The notes under the pieces: generated by a model | Seen by the model: only the letters and a program-made list of their open reading frames with translations | Told to the model about the DNA's origin: nothing | Database searches by the model: none | In this document: in pieces, positions 1 through 9,387 of the stretch | Numbering within the stretch: position 1 is the stretch's first letter | How the letters are laid out: each line of letters begins with the position of its first letter | Translations under genes and position numbers: made by a program | Assembly: GCA_003970805.2 (NCBI GenBank) | Contig: CP051152.1 | Coordinates: 1,426,001 to 1,490,000 of the forward strand | Source: Undibacterium piscinae | Lineage (GTDB): Bacteria; Pseudomonadota; Gammaproteobacteria; Burkholderiales; Burkholderiaceae_D | Direction of reading: 5' to 3' | DNA: 64,000 bases

Positions 1-950
1 ACCAGGAAATTCCGCGCATTATCTTTACCTTGACCTATGCGTTCACCGTTATAGCTATACCAGGAACCAGCTTTCTCAATAATTTTGGCATCAGCGCCAA
101 GATCAAGAATCTCACCTTCGCGTGAGGTACCTGCACCGTAAAGAATATCAAAATGCGCTTCTTTAAAAGGAGGAGCAACTTTATTCTTAACGACTTTAAC
201 CTTGGTTTCGTTACCGATAACCTCATCACCCGCTTTAATCGAACCGGTACGACGGATATCGAGTCGCACAGAAGCGTAAAATTTCAAGGCATTACCACCG
301 GTAGTGGTTTCCGGACTACCAAACATGACACCGATTTTCATGCGTATCTGGTTAATGAAAATCACCAGAGTATTGGTACGATTAATACTACCAGTCAGCT
401 TACGCAACGCCTGTGACATCAGACGCGCTTGCAAACCAGGCAATGAATCACCCATATCGCCTTCGATCTCTGCGCGAGGAGTCAAGGCTGCGACCGAATC
501 AATAACCACCAGATCAACACTACCCGAACGTACTAGAGCATCAGTAATCTCCAGCGCCTGCTCACCCGTATCCGGCTGGGAAATCAACAGATCAGGAAGA
601 TTAACACCGAGTTTCTGCGCATAGCCGACATCCAGAGCATGTTCGGCATCAATAAATGCGCAAGTGCCGCCTAATTTTTGCATTTCTGCAATAACTTGCA
701 AAGTCAGCGTAGTCTTACCGGACGATTCTGGCCCGTAAATTTCAACCACGCGACCACGAGGCAAACCACCCACACCCAGAGCTATATCCAAACCCAATGA
801 GCCAGTGGAAACGACTTGAATTTCTTCGATAACAGCACCGTCAGCCAAACGCATGACCGAGCCTTTACCAAATTGTTTTTCAATTTGCGCCAGAGCGGCA
901 GCTAATGCCTTACTCTTTTCAGAGCTGTTGTCAGATTTTTTATCGTCCAT
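1..950 (-). CDS. recA: RecA recombinase (3' end outside window)
   Basis: RecA forms ATP-dependent filaments on single-stranded DNA for homologous recombination and stimulates LexA self-cleavage in the SOS response. The reading frame starts [20 protein letters not shown] and runs without a stop off the left edge, giving about 316 of the usual 350 or so residues. The Walker A motif GPESSGKT is at residues 73-80. Further recognisable blocks are the [10 protein letters not shown] region, the [18 protein letters not shown] segment with Walker B, and the [13 protein letters not shown]2 loop. The C-terminal acidic tail lies outside the window. A LexA-type operator lies 61-80 bases upstream of the start. 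Nothing is unusual in the visible part. Confidence 0.97.
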   Translation of the reverse strand, partial: MDDKKSDNSSEKSKALAAALAQIEKQFGKGSVMRLADGAVIEEIQVVSTGSLGLDIALGVGGLPRGRVVEIYGPESSGKTTLTLQVIAEMQKLGGTCAFIDAEHALDVGYAQKLGVNLPDLLISQPDTGEQALEITDALVRSGSVDLVVIDSVAALTPRAEIEGDMGDSLPGLQARLMSQALRKLTGSINRTNTLVIFINQIRMKIGVMFGSPETTTGGNALKFYASVRLDIRRTGSIKAGDEVIGNETKVKVVKNKVAPPFKEAHFDILYGAGTSREGEILDLGADAKIIEKAGSWYSYNGERIGQGKDNARNFL

Positions 951-1010
951 AAATTCTTTCAGGTAAGAGCAAGCAATCAGCTTAGTCATTAAAAATGCAA
1001 TCCATAGCGA

Positions 1011-1030
1011 CACTGTATAAAAAATCAGTG
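1011..1030 (-). promoter_or_regulatory. LexA (SOS) box and promoter of recA
   Basis: The 20-base sequence CACTGTATAAAAAATCAGTG contains CTG-N10-CAG with palindromic ends, matching the LexA box known from gamma- and betaproteobacteria. A possible -35 (TTGCAT on the minus strand, 1035-1040) and -10 (TATACA, 1014-1019) bracket and overlap it with a 15-base spacer, so bound LexA would cover the promoter. The match is seen directly; the promoter hexamers are inference. Confidence 0.8.
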
Positions 1031-1159
1031 GTTTATGCAAGCATCATTTTTATATTTTTTTGGCCTGAGGCTTAGTCATTAAGCGCCAGGCTTATAGCCA
1101 ACCGGAAAACCACACGATCTTCCGGTCGTTATAGGATGAAGGGAGAATGCCGCCAAATC

Positions 1160-2098
1160 TCAGCGCATGGCCGCTATCATTTGCTCAAGCTTAATGGTGT
1201 CTATGCAAAACAGGCGTATTCCCTCAGCCAGTTTTTCCGTTGCCATCGCGTCTTCATTGAGCTGAAAACGGAAAGCCTTTTCATCCATAGAAATCTTTTG
1301 CAAATCAGATGCCAGAGCAAGCTCTTTACTCAATTTCGGTGCGACGGCGGCATTGGTATCACTCAATTTCTGCAATAGATCAGGGCTAATCGTCAGTAAA
1401 TCGCAACCGGCCAATTCCAGTATCTGCGAAGTATTGCGGAAACTGGCTCCCATAATTTCCGTAGCGTAGCCAAATTTGCGGTAGTAGGTATAGATTTTCT
1501 TCACAGATAACACGCCCGGATCATCAGCGCCAAAAATTTCCTGGCCAGTCTGCTTTTTATACCAGTCGTAAATTCTACCGACAAACGGGGAGATCAATTG
1601 CGCACCGGCTTCGGCACAAGCGATTGCCTGCGGCAGACAAAACAGCAAGGTCATATTGCAACGGATGCCTTCTTGCTCCAGTATCCTGGCGGCTTGTATC
1701 CCCTCCCAGGTCGAGGCGATCTTAATCAGCACTCTTTCCTTAGGTATGCCTGCCGCCTGATACAAGGCGATTAACTGGCGGCCTTTGGCGACGGTTTTCT
1801 CGGTATCAAAGGACAAGCGCGCATCGGTTTCAGTGGAAACCCGGCCCGGGACAATTTCCAGAATTTTCAAACCAAAGGCGATCAATAAATGATCGATAAT
1901 TTCATCGCTGGATTTACCGGCGTGTTGCTGCAGCACTTGTTCCAGCAAAGGCAGATATTCCGGCTTTTGTACCGCTTTGAGTATCAGCGAAGGATTGGTG
2001 GTGGCATCGCGCGGTGTGTAGGCCTGCATCGATTGGAAATCACCCGTGTCGGCCACAACCGTCGTGTATTGTTTGAGTTGATCTAATTGGTTCATCAT
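1160..2098 (-). CDS. tal: Transaldolase
   Basis: Transaldolase (class I, Schiff-base) moves a dihydroxyacetone unit between sugar phosphates in the non-oxidative pentose phosphate pathway. The 312-residue length fits the bacterial TalB family. The Schiff-base lysine is in [11 protein letters not shown] (K126), and DATTNPSL (residues 31-38) carries the conserved Asp and Asn of the barrel active site. It begins [10 protein letters not shown], so either methionine could be the start. It lies 19 bases downstream of selD on the same strand and may be cotranscribed with it. It complements the zwf-pgl-edd-eda block around 41-46 kb. Confidence 0.95.
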   Translation of the reverse strand: MMNQLDQLKQYTTVVADTGDFQSMQAYTPRDATTNPSLILKAVQKPEYLPLLEQVLQQHAGKSSDEIIDHLLIAFGLKILEIVPGRVSTETDARLSFDTEKTVAKGRQLIALYQAAGIPKERVLIKIASTWEGIQAARILEQEGIRCNMTLLFCLPQAIACAEAGAQLISPFVGRIYDWYKKQTGQEIFGADDPGVLSVKKIYTYYRKFGYATEIMGASFRNTSQILELAGCDLLTISPDLLQKLSDTNAAVAPKLSKELALASDLQKISMDEKAFRFQLNEDAMATEKLAEGIRLFCIDTIKLEQMIAAMR

Positions 2099-2117
2099 AA
2101 ATTTTCGCGTAAAAAAA

Positions 2118-3170
2118 TCAAAGGTTCACTTCTACTTTACTTGTTCCCGTAACAATATCACCAATTACGGCGGCATCCAAAAAATCACCCTTTCTAAATA
2201 TCTCCAGCACCTGCTCGACCGATCCGGCGTCACAGCAAACCAATAGACCACCCGAGGTCTGCGGATCACTCAATAAAGCCTGCTGTACCGCACTGATGCC
2301 ATTGAGTTTTACGTCGTGACCATAGGCGGCCCAGTTACGGGCTGATGCACCAGTGATGTAACCTGCTTCGGCAAGCTGCTGCACTTGGGGTAGCAAAGGG
2401 ATTTTTGACATATTGAGTTGCGCGCCGACTTTGGCGCCACGGCACACTTCCAGCAAATGTCCTAGCAAGCCAAAACCGGTGACATCGGTCATCGCACTCA
2501 CGCCATCCAGGCTAGACAATGCCTGCCCGGGCTTATTGAGCTTGGTCGTATTCATGATCATGCTGGCATAACCGGCCTCATCCAAGGCCTGCTTCTTGAG
2601 CGCGGCAGATAAAATGCCGACGCCTATCGGCTTACCAAGAACCAGTTTATCACCCACCTTGGCATCAGAATTGCGCTTGAGCTTGGACGGATGGATAAGA
2701 CCGAGTACCACCAGACCATAAATCGGCTCAACCGAATCTATCGTATGTCCGCCGGCAATCGGAATCCCGGCTTCGGCGCAGATGCTCTCGCCTCCCTGGA
2801 TAATCTGCCCTATGACTTCCAGCGGTAATTGATTGACCGGCATACCGACCAGCGCCAGCGCCATGATAGGAGTACCGCCCATCGCATACACATCGGAAAT
2901 CGCGTTAGTGGCGGCGATACGGCCGAAGTCATAAGGGTCATCGACGATAGGCATAAAAAAATCCGTGGTGGCAATCAGTGCCTGCTCGTCATTCAGCTTA
3001 TAGACCGCCGCATCATCGGAGGTCTCTATGCCTACCATTAAGGCTGATGGCACCGGAAAACCTGTCGATTTTTTAAGTATTTCGGCCAATACACCGGGTG
3101 CGATTTTGCAACCGCAACCGCCGCCATGCGAGAAAGAAGTCAATCTTACCGGAGTCGTGCTTGTATTCAT
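2118..3170 (-). CDS. selD: Selenide, water dikinase (selenophosphate synthetase)
   Basis: SelD makes selenophosphate from selenide and ATP, the selenium donor for selenocysteine, selenouridine and, in some bacteria, selenoneine. The 350-residue protein carries the glycine-rich N-terminal motif GGGCGCK at residues 16-22; C19 and K22 correspond to the catalytic Cys17 and Lys20 of the E. coli enzyme. The aspartates of TSDDAAV and ISDVYAMGG fit the ATP/Mg2+ site, and the C-terminal [10 protein letters not shown] motif is typical. It is divergently arranged, 92 bases away, from an EgtB/SenA-type gene. That context makes a role as the selenophosphate source for selenoneine (the SenC role) plausible. 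No selA, selB or selU is seen in this window. Confidence 0.93.
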   Translation of the reverse strand: MNTSTTPVRLTSFSHGGGCGCKIAPGVLAEILKKSTGFPVPSALMVGIETSDDAAVYKLNDEQALIATTDFFMPIVDDPYDFGRIAATNAISDVYAMGGTPIMALALVGMPVNQLPLEVIGQIIQGGESICAEAGIPIAGGHTIDSVEPIYGLVVLGLIHPSKLKRNSDAKVGDKLVLGKPIGVGILSAALKKQALDEAGYASMIMNTTKLNKPGQALSSLDGVSAMTDVTGFGLLGHLLEVCRGAKVGAQLNMSKIPLLPQVQQLAEAGYITGASARNWAAYGHDVKLNGISAVQQALLSDPQTSGGLLVCCDAGSVEQVLEIFRKGDFLDAAVIGDIVTGTSKVEVNL

Positions 3171-3262
3171 CTTGTTAGGCTTTTATTGTGCGTTTGTAGG
3201 TCAAAGGGCAGGTTCGTGCTAATGTATTTACTCTTGCAGTCTGGTGTTCAAGGAATCATCTT

Positions 3263-4458
3263 ATGTCACTGACAAAAAAATCATTTCGATACGCCACGGC
3301 AAATGAACTGGCACTGATGCTGTCGGAAGCCCACGATTATACGCTGAGCTTGTTCAAATGCTTCGCCAGCGAGATCGACAATCCTGATAATCAGGCACAC
3401 AACCAGCACATGAACTCTCCGCATTGGGACCTCGGTCATCTTGGCTGGTTTGCGGAGTGGTTAATTTTACGCGAAGCATCTCTCCACGCACCTCACCTTG
3501 CTGCGCGACCATCGATGCTAAGCAAAGGCGACGCCTGGTTCGACCCGCACCAGGCGCAACGCGATCAGGATCAACTGACGCTCCCCAAAGCAGCTCAGCT
3601 CATTACGTATAAAAACGAGGTGCTAGACAGGGTGCTAAACAAACTTCAGACAGCCCCCGGCAATGATGCTGCGTTGTATCCCTACCGCATGGCACTTGCC
3701 CATGAAGACTGGCATGCGGAATACTGGATTGCCAAACTACAGGAACTAGGACTGCACGCCCCGTTAAGCATAAATCGGCATACAAGTCCGCCGTGGGCTC
3801 AAGGCGAAATTCGCTATCCGGGTGGAAACCTTTTAATGGGCAGCGAATATGGAAACGGTTTTCTATTCGATACCGAAGCATCGGCCCATACGATCTATGT
3901 GCCAAGCTTCAGCATGGATACCACGCTCGTCAGCAATGCCCAATTTGCCGAGTTTATCGAAGACAATGGCTACCAAAGAGCGCAATATTGGTCGCAAGCG
4001 GGGATACGCTGGCTGATGCAACAAGAACGCTCTGCGCCTTTACACTGGTCACGTGAGGGAAACTGGTGGAGAAGCAGTCGTTTTGGACGGGAGATCAGCT
4101 TAAGCCCAAGCGAGGCCGTGCGTCATGTCAGCCTATACGAAGCGCAAGCCTATTGCGTATGGGCGGAACGCCGCCTTCCCAGCGAAGCCGAGTGGGAATT
4201 TGCCGCTAATTACGCGCACGCATCGTTTCACTGGGGGCATTATGGGAATGGACTTGCTCACCATTTGAAGCATATCCGGGATTCAGACCTGACAGCATAG
4301 GCTATGGTGCCGCCCCAGATGCGGCGTTTGGCAGCCATCAAAGCTTACGCGGAGCCTCGTTCGCCACCCCACCCCGCATGCGTTCTATACGCTACCGCAA
4401 TTTTCTATTGCCCGGACACTGCGAAAACTTCAGCGGCTTCAGAACCTGTCAGCTTTAA
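3263..4458 (+). CDS. senA: EgtB/SenA-type nonheme iron sulfoxide or selenoxide synthase, frameshifted
   Basis: Members of this family use a mononuclear iron to join a sulfur or selenium donor to hercynine. The N-terminal DinB-like domain has H54 in HWDLGH and the iron triad HEDWHAE (HxxxHxE, residues 147-153). From about residue 185 comes a formylglycine-generating-enzyme-like domain (YPGGNLLMGSEYGNG, then RRLPSEAEWEFAA). The frame breaks at the G5 run 4233-4237: with one more G it continues ALWEWTCSPFEAYPGFRPDS and ends FSGFRTCQL at 4458, the expected family C-terminus. As sequenced, translation stops after 345 residues. The neighbour selD favours SenA (selenoneine) over EgtB (ergothioneine), but no senB-like glycosyltransferase or egtD is visible here, so the substrate is inference. 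The deletion is probably a sequencing error. Confidence 0.75.
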
Positions 4459-4535
4459 TCCGGTGATCACCGCAAGCCCATCATACTCACTTCAGGGCCA
4501 GGAAGACGGCATGCTTACGATAATTGATCATCCAT

Positions 4536-4567
4536 AAAAAAAACGGACACAAAAGTGTCCGTTTTTT
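4536..4567. terminator. Bidirectional Rho-independent terminator
   Basis: An 8-bp stem CGGACAC/GTGTCCG with an AAAA loop is flanked by A-rich sequence on the left and a T6 run on the right. It lies between the convergent synthase and rhlE genes and can serve both strands. Confidence 0.85.
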
Positions 4568-4598
4568 AATTTACTACCGTAACGCAATCTCTTGCAGA

Positions 4599-6071
4599 TT
4601 ACCGGTCGCCGAACGAACGACGATTGCCGTTGGCATCACCAAAGCGTGGGTTGCTGCCTTTGTAACCGCCGCCGCTACCTTCGCTGCGTGGACCATTGCT
4701 GGACGGGCTATTTGGCTTACTGAAAGTACGCTGGCCTGGCTTGCTGTTACTATTGGAATTGCTATTACCACCGTAGCCACCGCCGCTAGAACGTGTATCG
4801 CCCGGCTTCCAACCACCTGGTTTACGCGCTGTAGAGCGTGAAGCGACTGCGCTTTTCTTAGGCTCAAAACCTTCGATAACATCGACAGGGATCAATTGCT
4901 TAGTGAAGCGCTCGATACGCTTAACGTTGATGCCTTCAGCATGATTCACCAGAGAAATCGCCACACCGTTACGGCCGGCACGACCGGTACGACCGATACG
5001 GTGCACGTAATCTTCCGGGAATTTAGGCAAGTCGTAGTTAAATACGTGAGTAATCGCTGGTACGTCGATACCACGGGCGGCAACGTCAGTCGCCACCAAA
5101 ACACGAACTTGTCCACGACGCAATGCATCGAGAGTACGGTTACGTGCACCTTGATGCATATCGCCATGCAGAGCTGCTGCGGCGAAACCGGCGATATTCA
5201 GACGGTCAGCGATAGTATCGGCATCACGCTTAGTCGCGGTAAACACCACGGCTTGATCAACTGACTCGTCACGCAGCAAATGATCGAGCATACGGTTTTT
5301 GTGTGACAGATCGTCAACAAAGTGAACTTTTTGCGTAATGTTTTCGTGCTTAGTCGCAGAACCGGCGATCTGGATGATCATAGGATCTTTAGTGATGCGG
5401 CGCGCCATATTACCGACTACGCCATCAAGCGTAGCGGAGAACAACATGGTTTGACGAGTCTCAGGAGTTGCGGCAACGATTTTTTCGATATCATCGATAA
5501 AACCCATGTCCAGCATACGATCGGCTTCATCAAGAACCAAAATCTGCAATTCGGAAAAATCGATTTTGCCCGATTCCATATGATCGATCAAACGACCTGG
5601 AGTAGCGACCAGAATTTCCGGATTGCGTGACAACAATTGCATTTGTTTTGGGTAAGGCATACCACCGAGGATAGACACAGCCTTGATCTTACGTGAGTAA
5701 GCGCTGTATTTATCTGTTGCTGTTGTCACTTGCAATGCAAGTTCGCGAGTTGGCGTCAACACCAGCATTTTTGGTTTTGCAGCCTGGAAACGCGGACGCT
5801 CGCCACGTGAACGGGCGGATTGACGCTCCTGATTCGGAGTCTTGTCTGCAGCGGTAACTTCCAGGCTATCAGCGGCAGTTGCAAATTTATGCAAGGCTGG
5901 CAGCATGAACGCGGCAGTTTTGCCGGAGCCAGTCTGGGAAGAAACCAGCAAGTCACGTCCTGCGATCGCGGCAGGTACCGCCTGGATCTGTACCGCTGTA
6001 GGGTCGGTATAGCCACTATCAGTAATAGCGCGGAGTATGGACGTGTGCAGGCCTAGTGTTTCAAAAGTCAT
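4599..6071 (-). CDS. rhlE: DEAD-box ATP-dependent RNA helicase, RhlE-like
   Basis: A 490-residue RNA helicase that would unwind structured RNA in ribosome assembly or mRNA decay. All core motifs are present in order: Q motif region TDPTAVQIQAVPA, Walker A SQTGSGKT (about 45-52), PTRELALQV, TPGRL, the DEAD box (VLDEADRML), SAT, and HRIGRTGRAG near the end of the second RecA domain. About 30 residues rich in charge (DKTPNQERQSARSRGERPRF) are inserted between motifs I and Ia, as in many betaproteobacterial RhlE proteins. The tail of about 100 residues is Gly/Ser/Asn/Arg-rich and probably binds RNA. The subfamily name is inferred from this architecture. Confidence 0.9.
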   Translation of the reverse strand: MTFETLGLHTSILRAITDSGYTDPTAVQIQAVPAAIAGRDLLVSSQTGSGKTAAFMLPALHKFATAADSLEVTAADKTPNQERQSARSRGERPRFQAAKPKMLVLTPTRELALQVTTATDKYSAYSRKIKAVSILGGMPYPKQMQLLSRNPEILVATPGRLIDHMESGKIDFSELQILVLDEADRMLDMGFIDDIEKIVAATPETRQTMLFSATLDGVVGNMARRITKDPMIIQIAGSATKHENITQKVHFVDDLSHKNRMLDHLLRDESVDQAVVFTATKRDADTIADRLNIAGFAAAALHGDMHQGARNRTLDALRRGQVRVLVATDVAARGIDVPAITHVFNYDLPKFPEDYVHRIGRTGRAGRNGVAISLVNHAEGINVKRIERFTKQLIPVDVIEGFEPKKSAVASRSTARKPGGWKPGDTRSSGGGYGGNSNSNSNSKPGQRTFSKPNSPSSNGPRSEGSGGGYKGSNPRFGDANGNRRSFGDR

Positions 6072-6515
6072 TTAATTTATCTTTCGTTATATATATCTGC
6101 GCCATACAAAAGCAAGGCGCGCAAAAAAGCAGCGTCAACCAAACGAAATGAACAAAGAAAACCAGTTTCAAAATGGAACGAGAACGGTATACGATGAAAT
6201 TTCGGCACAAAAGCTTTGCGCCGGGATGATGTCTTTTAAGGATCAAGACATGCTGGGCGGGAGGGCTTTTACATTGCTGCATCTATTACTACCAGATGCG
6301 CACAGGCTACGGTGCTGCAGTAACACCACAATCAATATATTGCAGTGCAAAAAAGCGACTATACAGGATATTCTTAGGAAATGCACTTATTTATTGACTT
6401 ACCGCAGGCTTTAACCGGAAAATTATGCCGTAATTTATTTAATGCTATCTAATTACGGGTTTTATTGCATGCCAAACGGCATAATGGTGAACCTACTTCA
6501 CTCAGAAAAATCCCC
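6072..6515. other. Long intergenic region between rhlE and modA
   Basis: About 440 bases hold the divergent promoters of rhlE and modA. I see no supported gene. The modA side has an 8-bp inverted repeat, CCGTAATT at 6428-6435 and AATTACGG at 6451-6458, separated by 15 bases. It could be an operator, but it does not look like the known ModE site. Confidence 0.4.
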
Positions 6516-7304
6516 GTGACACTCAAGACATCAAAGGCGCTCCTAGTCCGGTTAATTTTGCCGCTACATTTACTGCTACCTGCATTGCTATGCGCTGACA
6601 ATGCCATGGCTGACACCTTGTCGGTGGCGGTGGCGGCAAACGTCCAATACGTCTTTGATGAGATCAGGCTTGAATTCAAGAAGGAAACCGGGCATGAGAT
6701 CCGTGCCACCTATAACTCATCAGGTAAATTCGTCACCCAAATCATCAATGGTGCGCCATTTGACGTGTTTCTTTCAGCGGATATGGAGTACCCGGAATAC
6801 TTAAGCAAACAGGCTTACACCACGGCTGCACCGAAAATATACGCGTATGGCACCCTGGTGTTATGGACGATGAAAAAACGGGATTTGAGTCAATGGCAAA
6901 GCCTGCTCAGTGGCGACTCCATCACCAAAATTGCGCTGGCAAATCCTAAGACCGCTCCGTATGGCCGCGAAGCCCTGAAAGCGTTGGCATATTACAAACT
7001 TGACGCCAGTCTAAAGCCGCGCCTGGTGTTTGGCGACAGCATTTCACAAACCAATCAATACATCCACTCCGGAGTCGCCGATATTGGCTTTACCGCAAAA
7101 TCGGTAGTGCTCGCTAAAGAGATGAAGGATCAGGGTAGCTGGATAGAAATTCCGCAACAATCGTATCAGGCCATTGCGCAAGGCGCAGTGATACTCAAGC
7201 ACGGCAAAGAACACCATCCCGTGCTGGCACAGCAATTTTATGATTTTTTATACTCTGCCAAAGCACGCACTATCCTACTGAACAATGGATATCGCCTGCC
7301 ATGA
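6516..7304 (+). CDS. modA: Molybdate ABC transporter substrate-binding protein
   Basis: Periplasmic receptor that delivers molybdate (or tungstate) to the ModBC importer. The mature part starts near ADTLSVAVAANVQ and contains the family features TYNSSGKFVTQIINGAPFDVFLSAD and the late segment GVADIGFTAKSVV. I prefer the GTG at 6516, which gives a compact signal peptide (TLKTSKALLVRLILPLHLLLPALLCADNAMA reads as basic region, hydrophobic core, AMA cleavage site). An in-frame ATG at 6465 would add 17 residues; neither has a strong ribosome binding site. It overlaps the next gene by ATGA, so the four genes form one operon. Confidence 0.92.
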   Translation: MTLKTSKALLVRLILPLHLLLPALLCADNAMADTLSVAVAANVQYVFDEIRLEFKKETGHEIRATYNSSGKFVTQIINGAPFDVFLSADMEYPEYLSKQAYTTAAPKIYAYGTLVLWTMKKRDLSQWQSLLSGDSITKIALANPKTAPYGREALKALAYYKLDASLKPRLVFGDSISQTNQYIHSGVADIGFTAKSVVLAKEMKDQGSWIEIPQQSYQAIAQGAVILKHGKEHHPVLAQQFYDFLYSAKARTILLNNGYRLP

Positions 7305-7711
7305 ATATCCTCTCTGGTCATATCGCTGCAATCGAAGCACACGGTAGCGTAGCGATAGTCGACGTCACGGTTGCCGCGCGCCTATTTACCGCCACCTTAC
7401 TGGGCAGCCCCGAACATCTGGCGAGCTGGAAAATCGGGCAATCGGTACAACTGTTATTTAAGGAAAGCGAAGTGGCGCTGGCAAAAAATCTATCGGGGCA
7501 AATCAGTCTCAGGAATCGCCTGCCGGGCACTATCGTCGCCATCGAAGTCGGGCAGGTGCTGACCCGCGCCATCATAGACATGAATGGATTGATGATCAGC
7601 TCGGTGATTACCTCACGCTCGGCGCGTGGCTTACAACTGGCGATAGGGGATCAGGTCGAGGGTCTGGTGAAATCGAACGAAATGAGTTTACTGCTGGCAG
7701 AGAGTATATGA
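7301..7711 (+). CDS. Molybdate-binding di-Mop (TOBE) protein
   Basis: A 136-residue protein made of two tandem Mop/TOBE modules, roughly residues 1-68 and 69-136. Each has the ISxRNxxxGxI-like core (QISLRNRLPGTIVAIE) and the second repeats the pattern up to VEGLVKSNEMSLLL. Stand-alone Mop proteins bind molybdate as oligomers and act as storage or buffering proteins in the cytoplasm. It sits between modA and modB with 4-base ATGA overlaps on both sides, so translation is probably coupled. The normal place for such a domain is the C-terminus of ModC or ModE; here it is an independent gene. Confidence 0.85.
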   Translation: MNILSGHIAAIEAHGSVAIVDVTVAARLFTATLLGSPEHLASWKIGQSVQLLFKESEVALAKNLSGQISLRNRLPGTIVAIEVGQVLTRAIIDMNGLMISSVITSRSARGLQLAIGDQVEGLVKSNEMSLLLAESI

Positions 7712-8397
7712 GCATGTTTAGCTATGACTGGGCACCATTACTACTGACCTTTGAACTGGCGGCAATCACCACGTTCATCCTGTTGTTGCTGGGCATACCG
7801 CTGGCGTATTGGCTGGCGTTTTCCGGCAACCGCTTTAAACCCGTATTTGAGACGGCCGTCAGCATGCCTCTGGTATTGCCGCCTTCGGTGCTGGGATTCT
7901 ATCTGCTGCTGGCATTTAGCCCGCAGCAGGCATTCGGTCTTTGGCTGGCGCAAAGCTTCGATATCCGGCTGGTGTTCAGCTTTGCCGGACTGGTAATAGG
8001 TTCGGTGATTTTCAGCCTGCCGTTTATGGTTCACCCGATACAGTCCGGTTTACAGAACATTCCGCTTTCCTTGATTGAGGCCTCCCGCACTTTAGGTAAG
8101 TCTGACCTCCACACCCTGTTTCGCGTACTGCTACCGAATATCAAATCCTCACTGCTGGCGGGTATCGTACTCAGCTTCGCCCACACCATAGGTGAATTCG
8201 GGGTGGTGCTGATGATAGGCGGGAATATTCCAGGCGTCACTAAAGTTGCGTCTATCGCCATTTATGATGAGGTCGAGAGTCTCAATTATGCCGCCGCGCA
8301 TTTTTACGCGATGGTCTTATTCATCGTCAGTTTTGCAGTGTTATTGCTGGTGTATACCAATAATCGGCGCGCCCTGCTCCCCTTTACGCGCCACTGA
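7708..8397 (+). CDS. modB: Molybdate ABC transporter permease
   Basis: Inner-membrane channel subunit of the ModABC importer. The 229-residue protein has about five hydrophobic segments and the cytoplasmic EAA loop EASRTLGKSDLHTLFRVLLP that docks on the ATPase, followed by SFAHTIGEFGVVLMIGGNIPG, typical of ModB. It overlaps the di-Mop gene by 4 bases and is 13 bases upstream of modC. Confidence 0.95.
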   Translation: MSMFSYDWAPLLLTFELAAITTFILLLLGIPLAYWLAFSGNRFKPVFETAVSMPLVLPPSVLGFYLLLAFSPQQAFGLWLAQSFDIRLVFSFAGLVIGSVIFSLPFMVHPIQSGLQNIPLSLIEASRTLGKSDLHTLFRVLLPNIKSSLLAGIVLSFAHTIGEFGVVLMIGGNIPGVTKVASIAIYDEVESLNYAAAHFYAMVLFIVSFAVLLLVYTNNRRALLPFTRH

Positions 8398-8410
8398 TTG
8401 ATCCACCGAC

Positions 8411-9280
8411 ATGCTAGAACTAGACCTGCAAAAAAACCTGCGCAGCAGCTCTGCCTCACTTGATATAGATATTCATTTCAAGGCACAAGCGCATGACTTT
8501 ATCTCGCTGTTCGGTCCCTCCGGCGTTGGCAAAACCACCTTGCTACGCATGCTGGCCGGTCTGACTAAGCCGGATCAAGGCCGTCTCGTAGTCGATGGCG
8601 TGACATGGTTCGATGCGGCAAAAAAAATCAATCTCTCGCCACAACAACGCTCTATCGGCTTCGTTTTTCAGGATTACGCACTGTTTCCCAACATGAGCGT
8701 CAGGGACAATGTCGCCTATGGCGCAGCAAAAAATCAGGCTGCCTGGATACAGCGTTTATTGCAACTGACTGGCTTAACCACCTTCCAGAACAGCCTGCCA
8801 GCCACACTCTCGGGCGGTCAAAAGCAAAGGGTGGCGCTGGCGCGCGCCTTGGCGCGCAAGCCAAAACTGCTGCTACTGGATGAACCATTGTCTGCGCTTG
8901 ATGGCGTATTGCGTTCGCAATTACAGGATAAATTACTGCAACTGCATCATGAGTGCGGTCTCACCAGTATCCTGGTCAGCCACGATATAGGTGAAGTATT
9001 TAAGCTGTCGCAACAAGTGCATCAACTGGAGCAAGGAAAAATAATCAAGTCGGGCACACCGGCCGAAGTATTTTTACAGCAGCGCCTGTCAGGCAAACTG
9101 AATCTACGCGCACAGGTTCTGGCAATACGCAAGGAAGAGGTAATTTACGTGCTATCGCTGTTAATCGCTCAGGATATCGTGGAGATTATTGCGGGAGAAG
9201 ATGAGATACAGGGGCTGAAAGTGGGCGACCAAATTGCGATATCGAGCAAGGCTTTCAGCCCTTTGATTTTTAGACTATAA
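8411..9280 (+). CDS. modC: Molybdate ABC transporter ATP-binding protein
   Basis: ATPase subunit that powers molybdate import. Walker A is GPSGVGKT (residues 35-42). The Q loop is in GFVFQDYALFPNMSV, the signature is LSGGQKQRVALARAL, and Walker B is LLLLDEPLSALDG followed by the switch histidine SHDIGEVF. At 289 residues it is shorter than many ModC proteins (about 350), because the C-terminal part holds only a single TOBE-like region (LRAQVLAIRKEEVIY onward). The missing capacity may be supplied by the separate di-Mop protein two genes upstream. Confidence 0.93.
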   Translation: MLELDLQKNLRSSSASLDIDIHFKAQAHDFISLFGPSGVGKTTLLRMLAGLTKPDQGRLVVDGVTWFDAAKKINLSPQQRSIGFVFQDYALFPNMSVRDNVAYGAAKNQAAWIQRLLQLTGLTTFQNSLPATLSGGQKQRVALARALARKPKLLLLDEPLSALDGVLRSQLQDKLLQLHHECGLTSILVSHDIGEVFKLSQQVHQLEQGKIIKSGTPAEVFLQQRLSGKLNLRAQVLAIRKEEVIYVLSLLIAQDIVEIIAGEDEIQGLKVGDQIAISSKAFSPLIFRL

Positions 9281-9303
9281 ATTCAGACGAAAAATTCAAG
9301 CGA

Positions 9304-9368
9304 CACATTCAAACCTGATTTAAACCTGATTTAAACCTGATTTAAACCTATAGGTCAGTTTGAATGTG
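9304..9368. repeat. 11-bp tandem repeat inside an inverted repeat (possible terminator)
   Basis: AAACCTGATTT occurs three times in a row at 9311-9343, followed by a partial fourth copy. The array is bracketed by an 11-bp perfect inverted repeat, CACATTCAAAC (9304-9314) and GTTTGAATGTG (9358-9368). It lies between the convergent modC and fabI ends, where a bidirectional terminator would be expected, although no T-run follows the stem. Confidence 0.7.
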
Positions 9369-9387
9369 CAACGTATTAAACCGCAGC

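Noticed and set aside
1060..1100. Inverted repeat GCCTG...CTTA/TAAG...CAGGC downstream of tal as a terminator
   Set aside because: In the tal direction it is followed by A residues, not T residues, and the stem is interrupted, so I did not call it a terminator.
3263..4300. Shortened EgtB-like protein as a distinct functional form
   Set aside because: The conserved C-terminal block is present immediately downstream in another frame, so the short form is caused by the missing base.
6085..6100. CGTTATATATA as a ModE operator
   Set aside because: Only one half-site is present, it is next to rhlE and over 400 bases from modA, and AT-rich chance matches are common.
9304..9368. CRISPR-like array
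   Set aside because: The 11-bp units are directly adjacent without spacers, and no cas gene is present.
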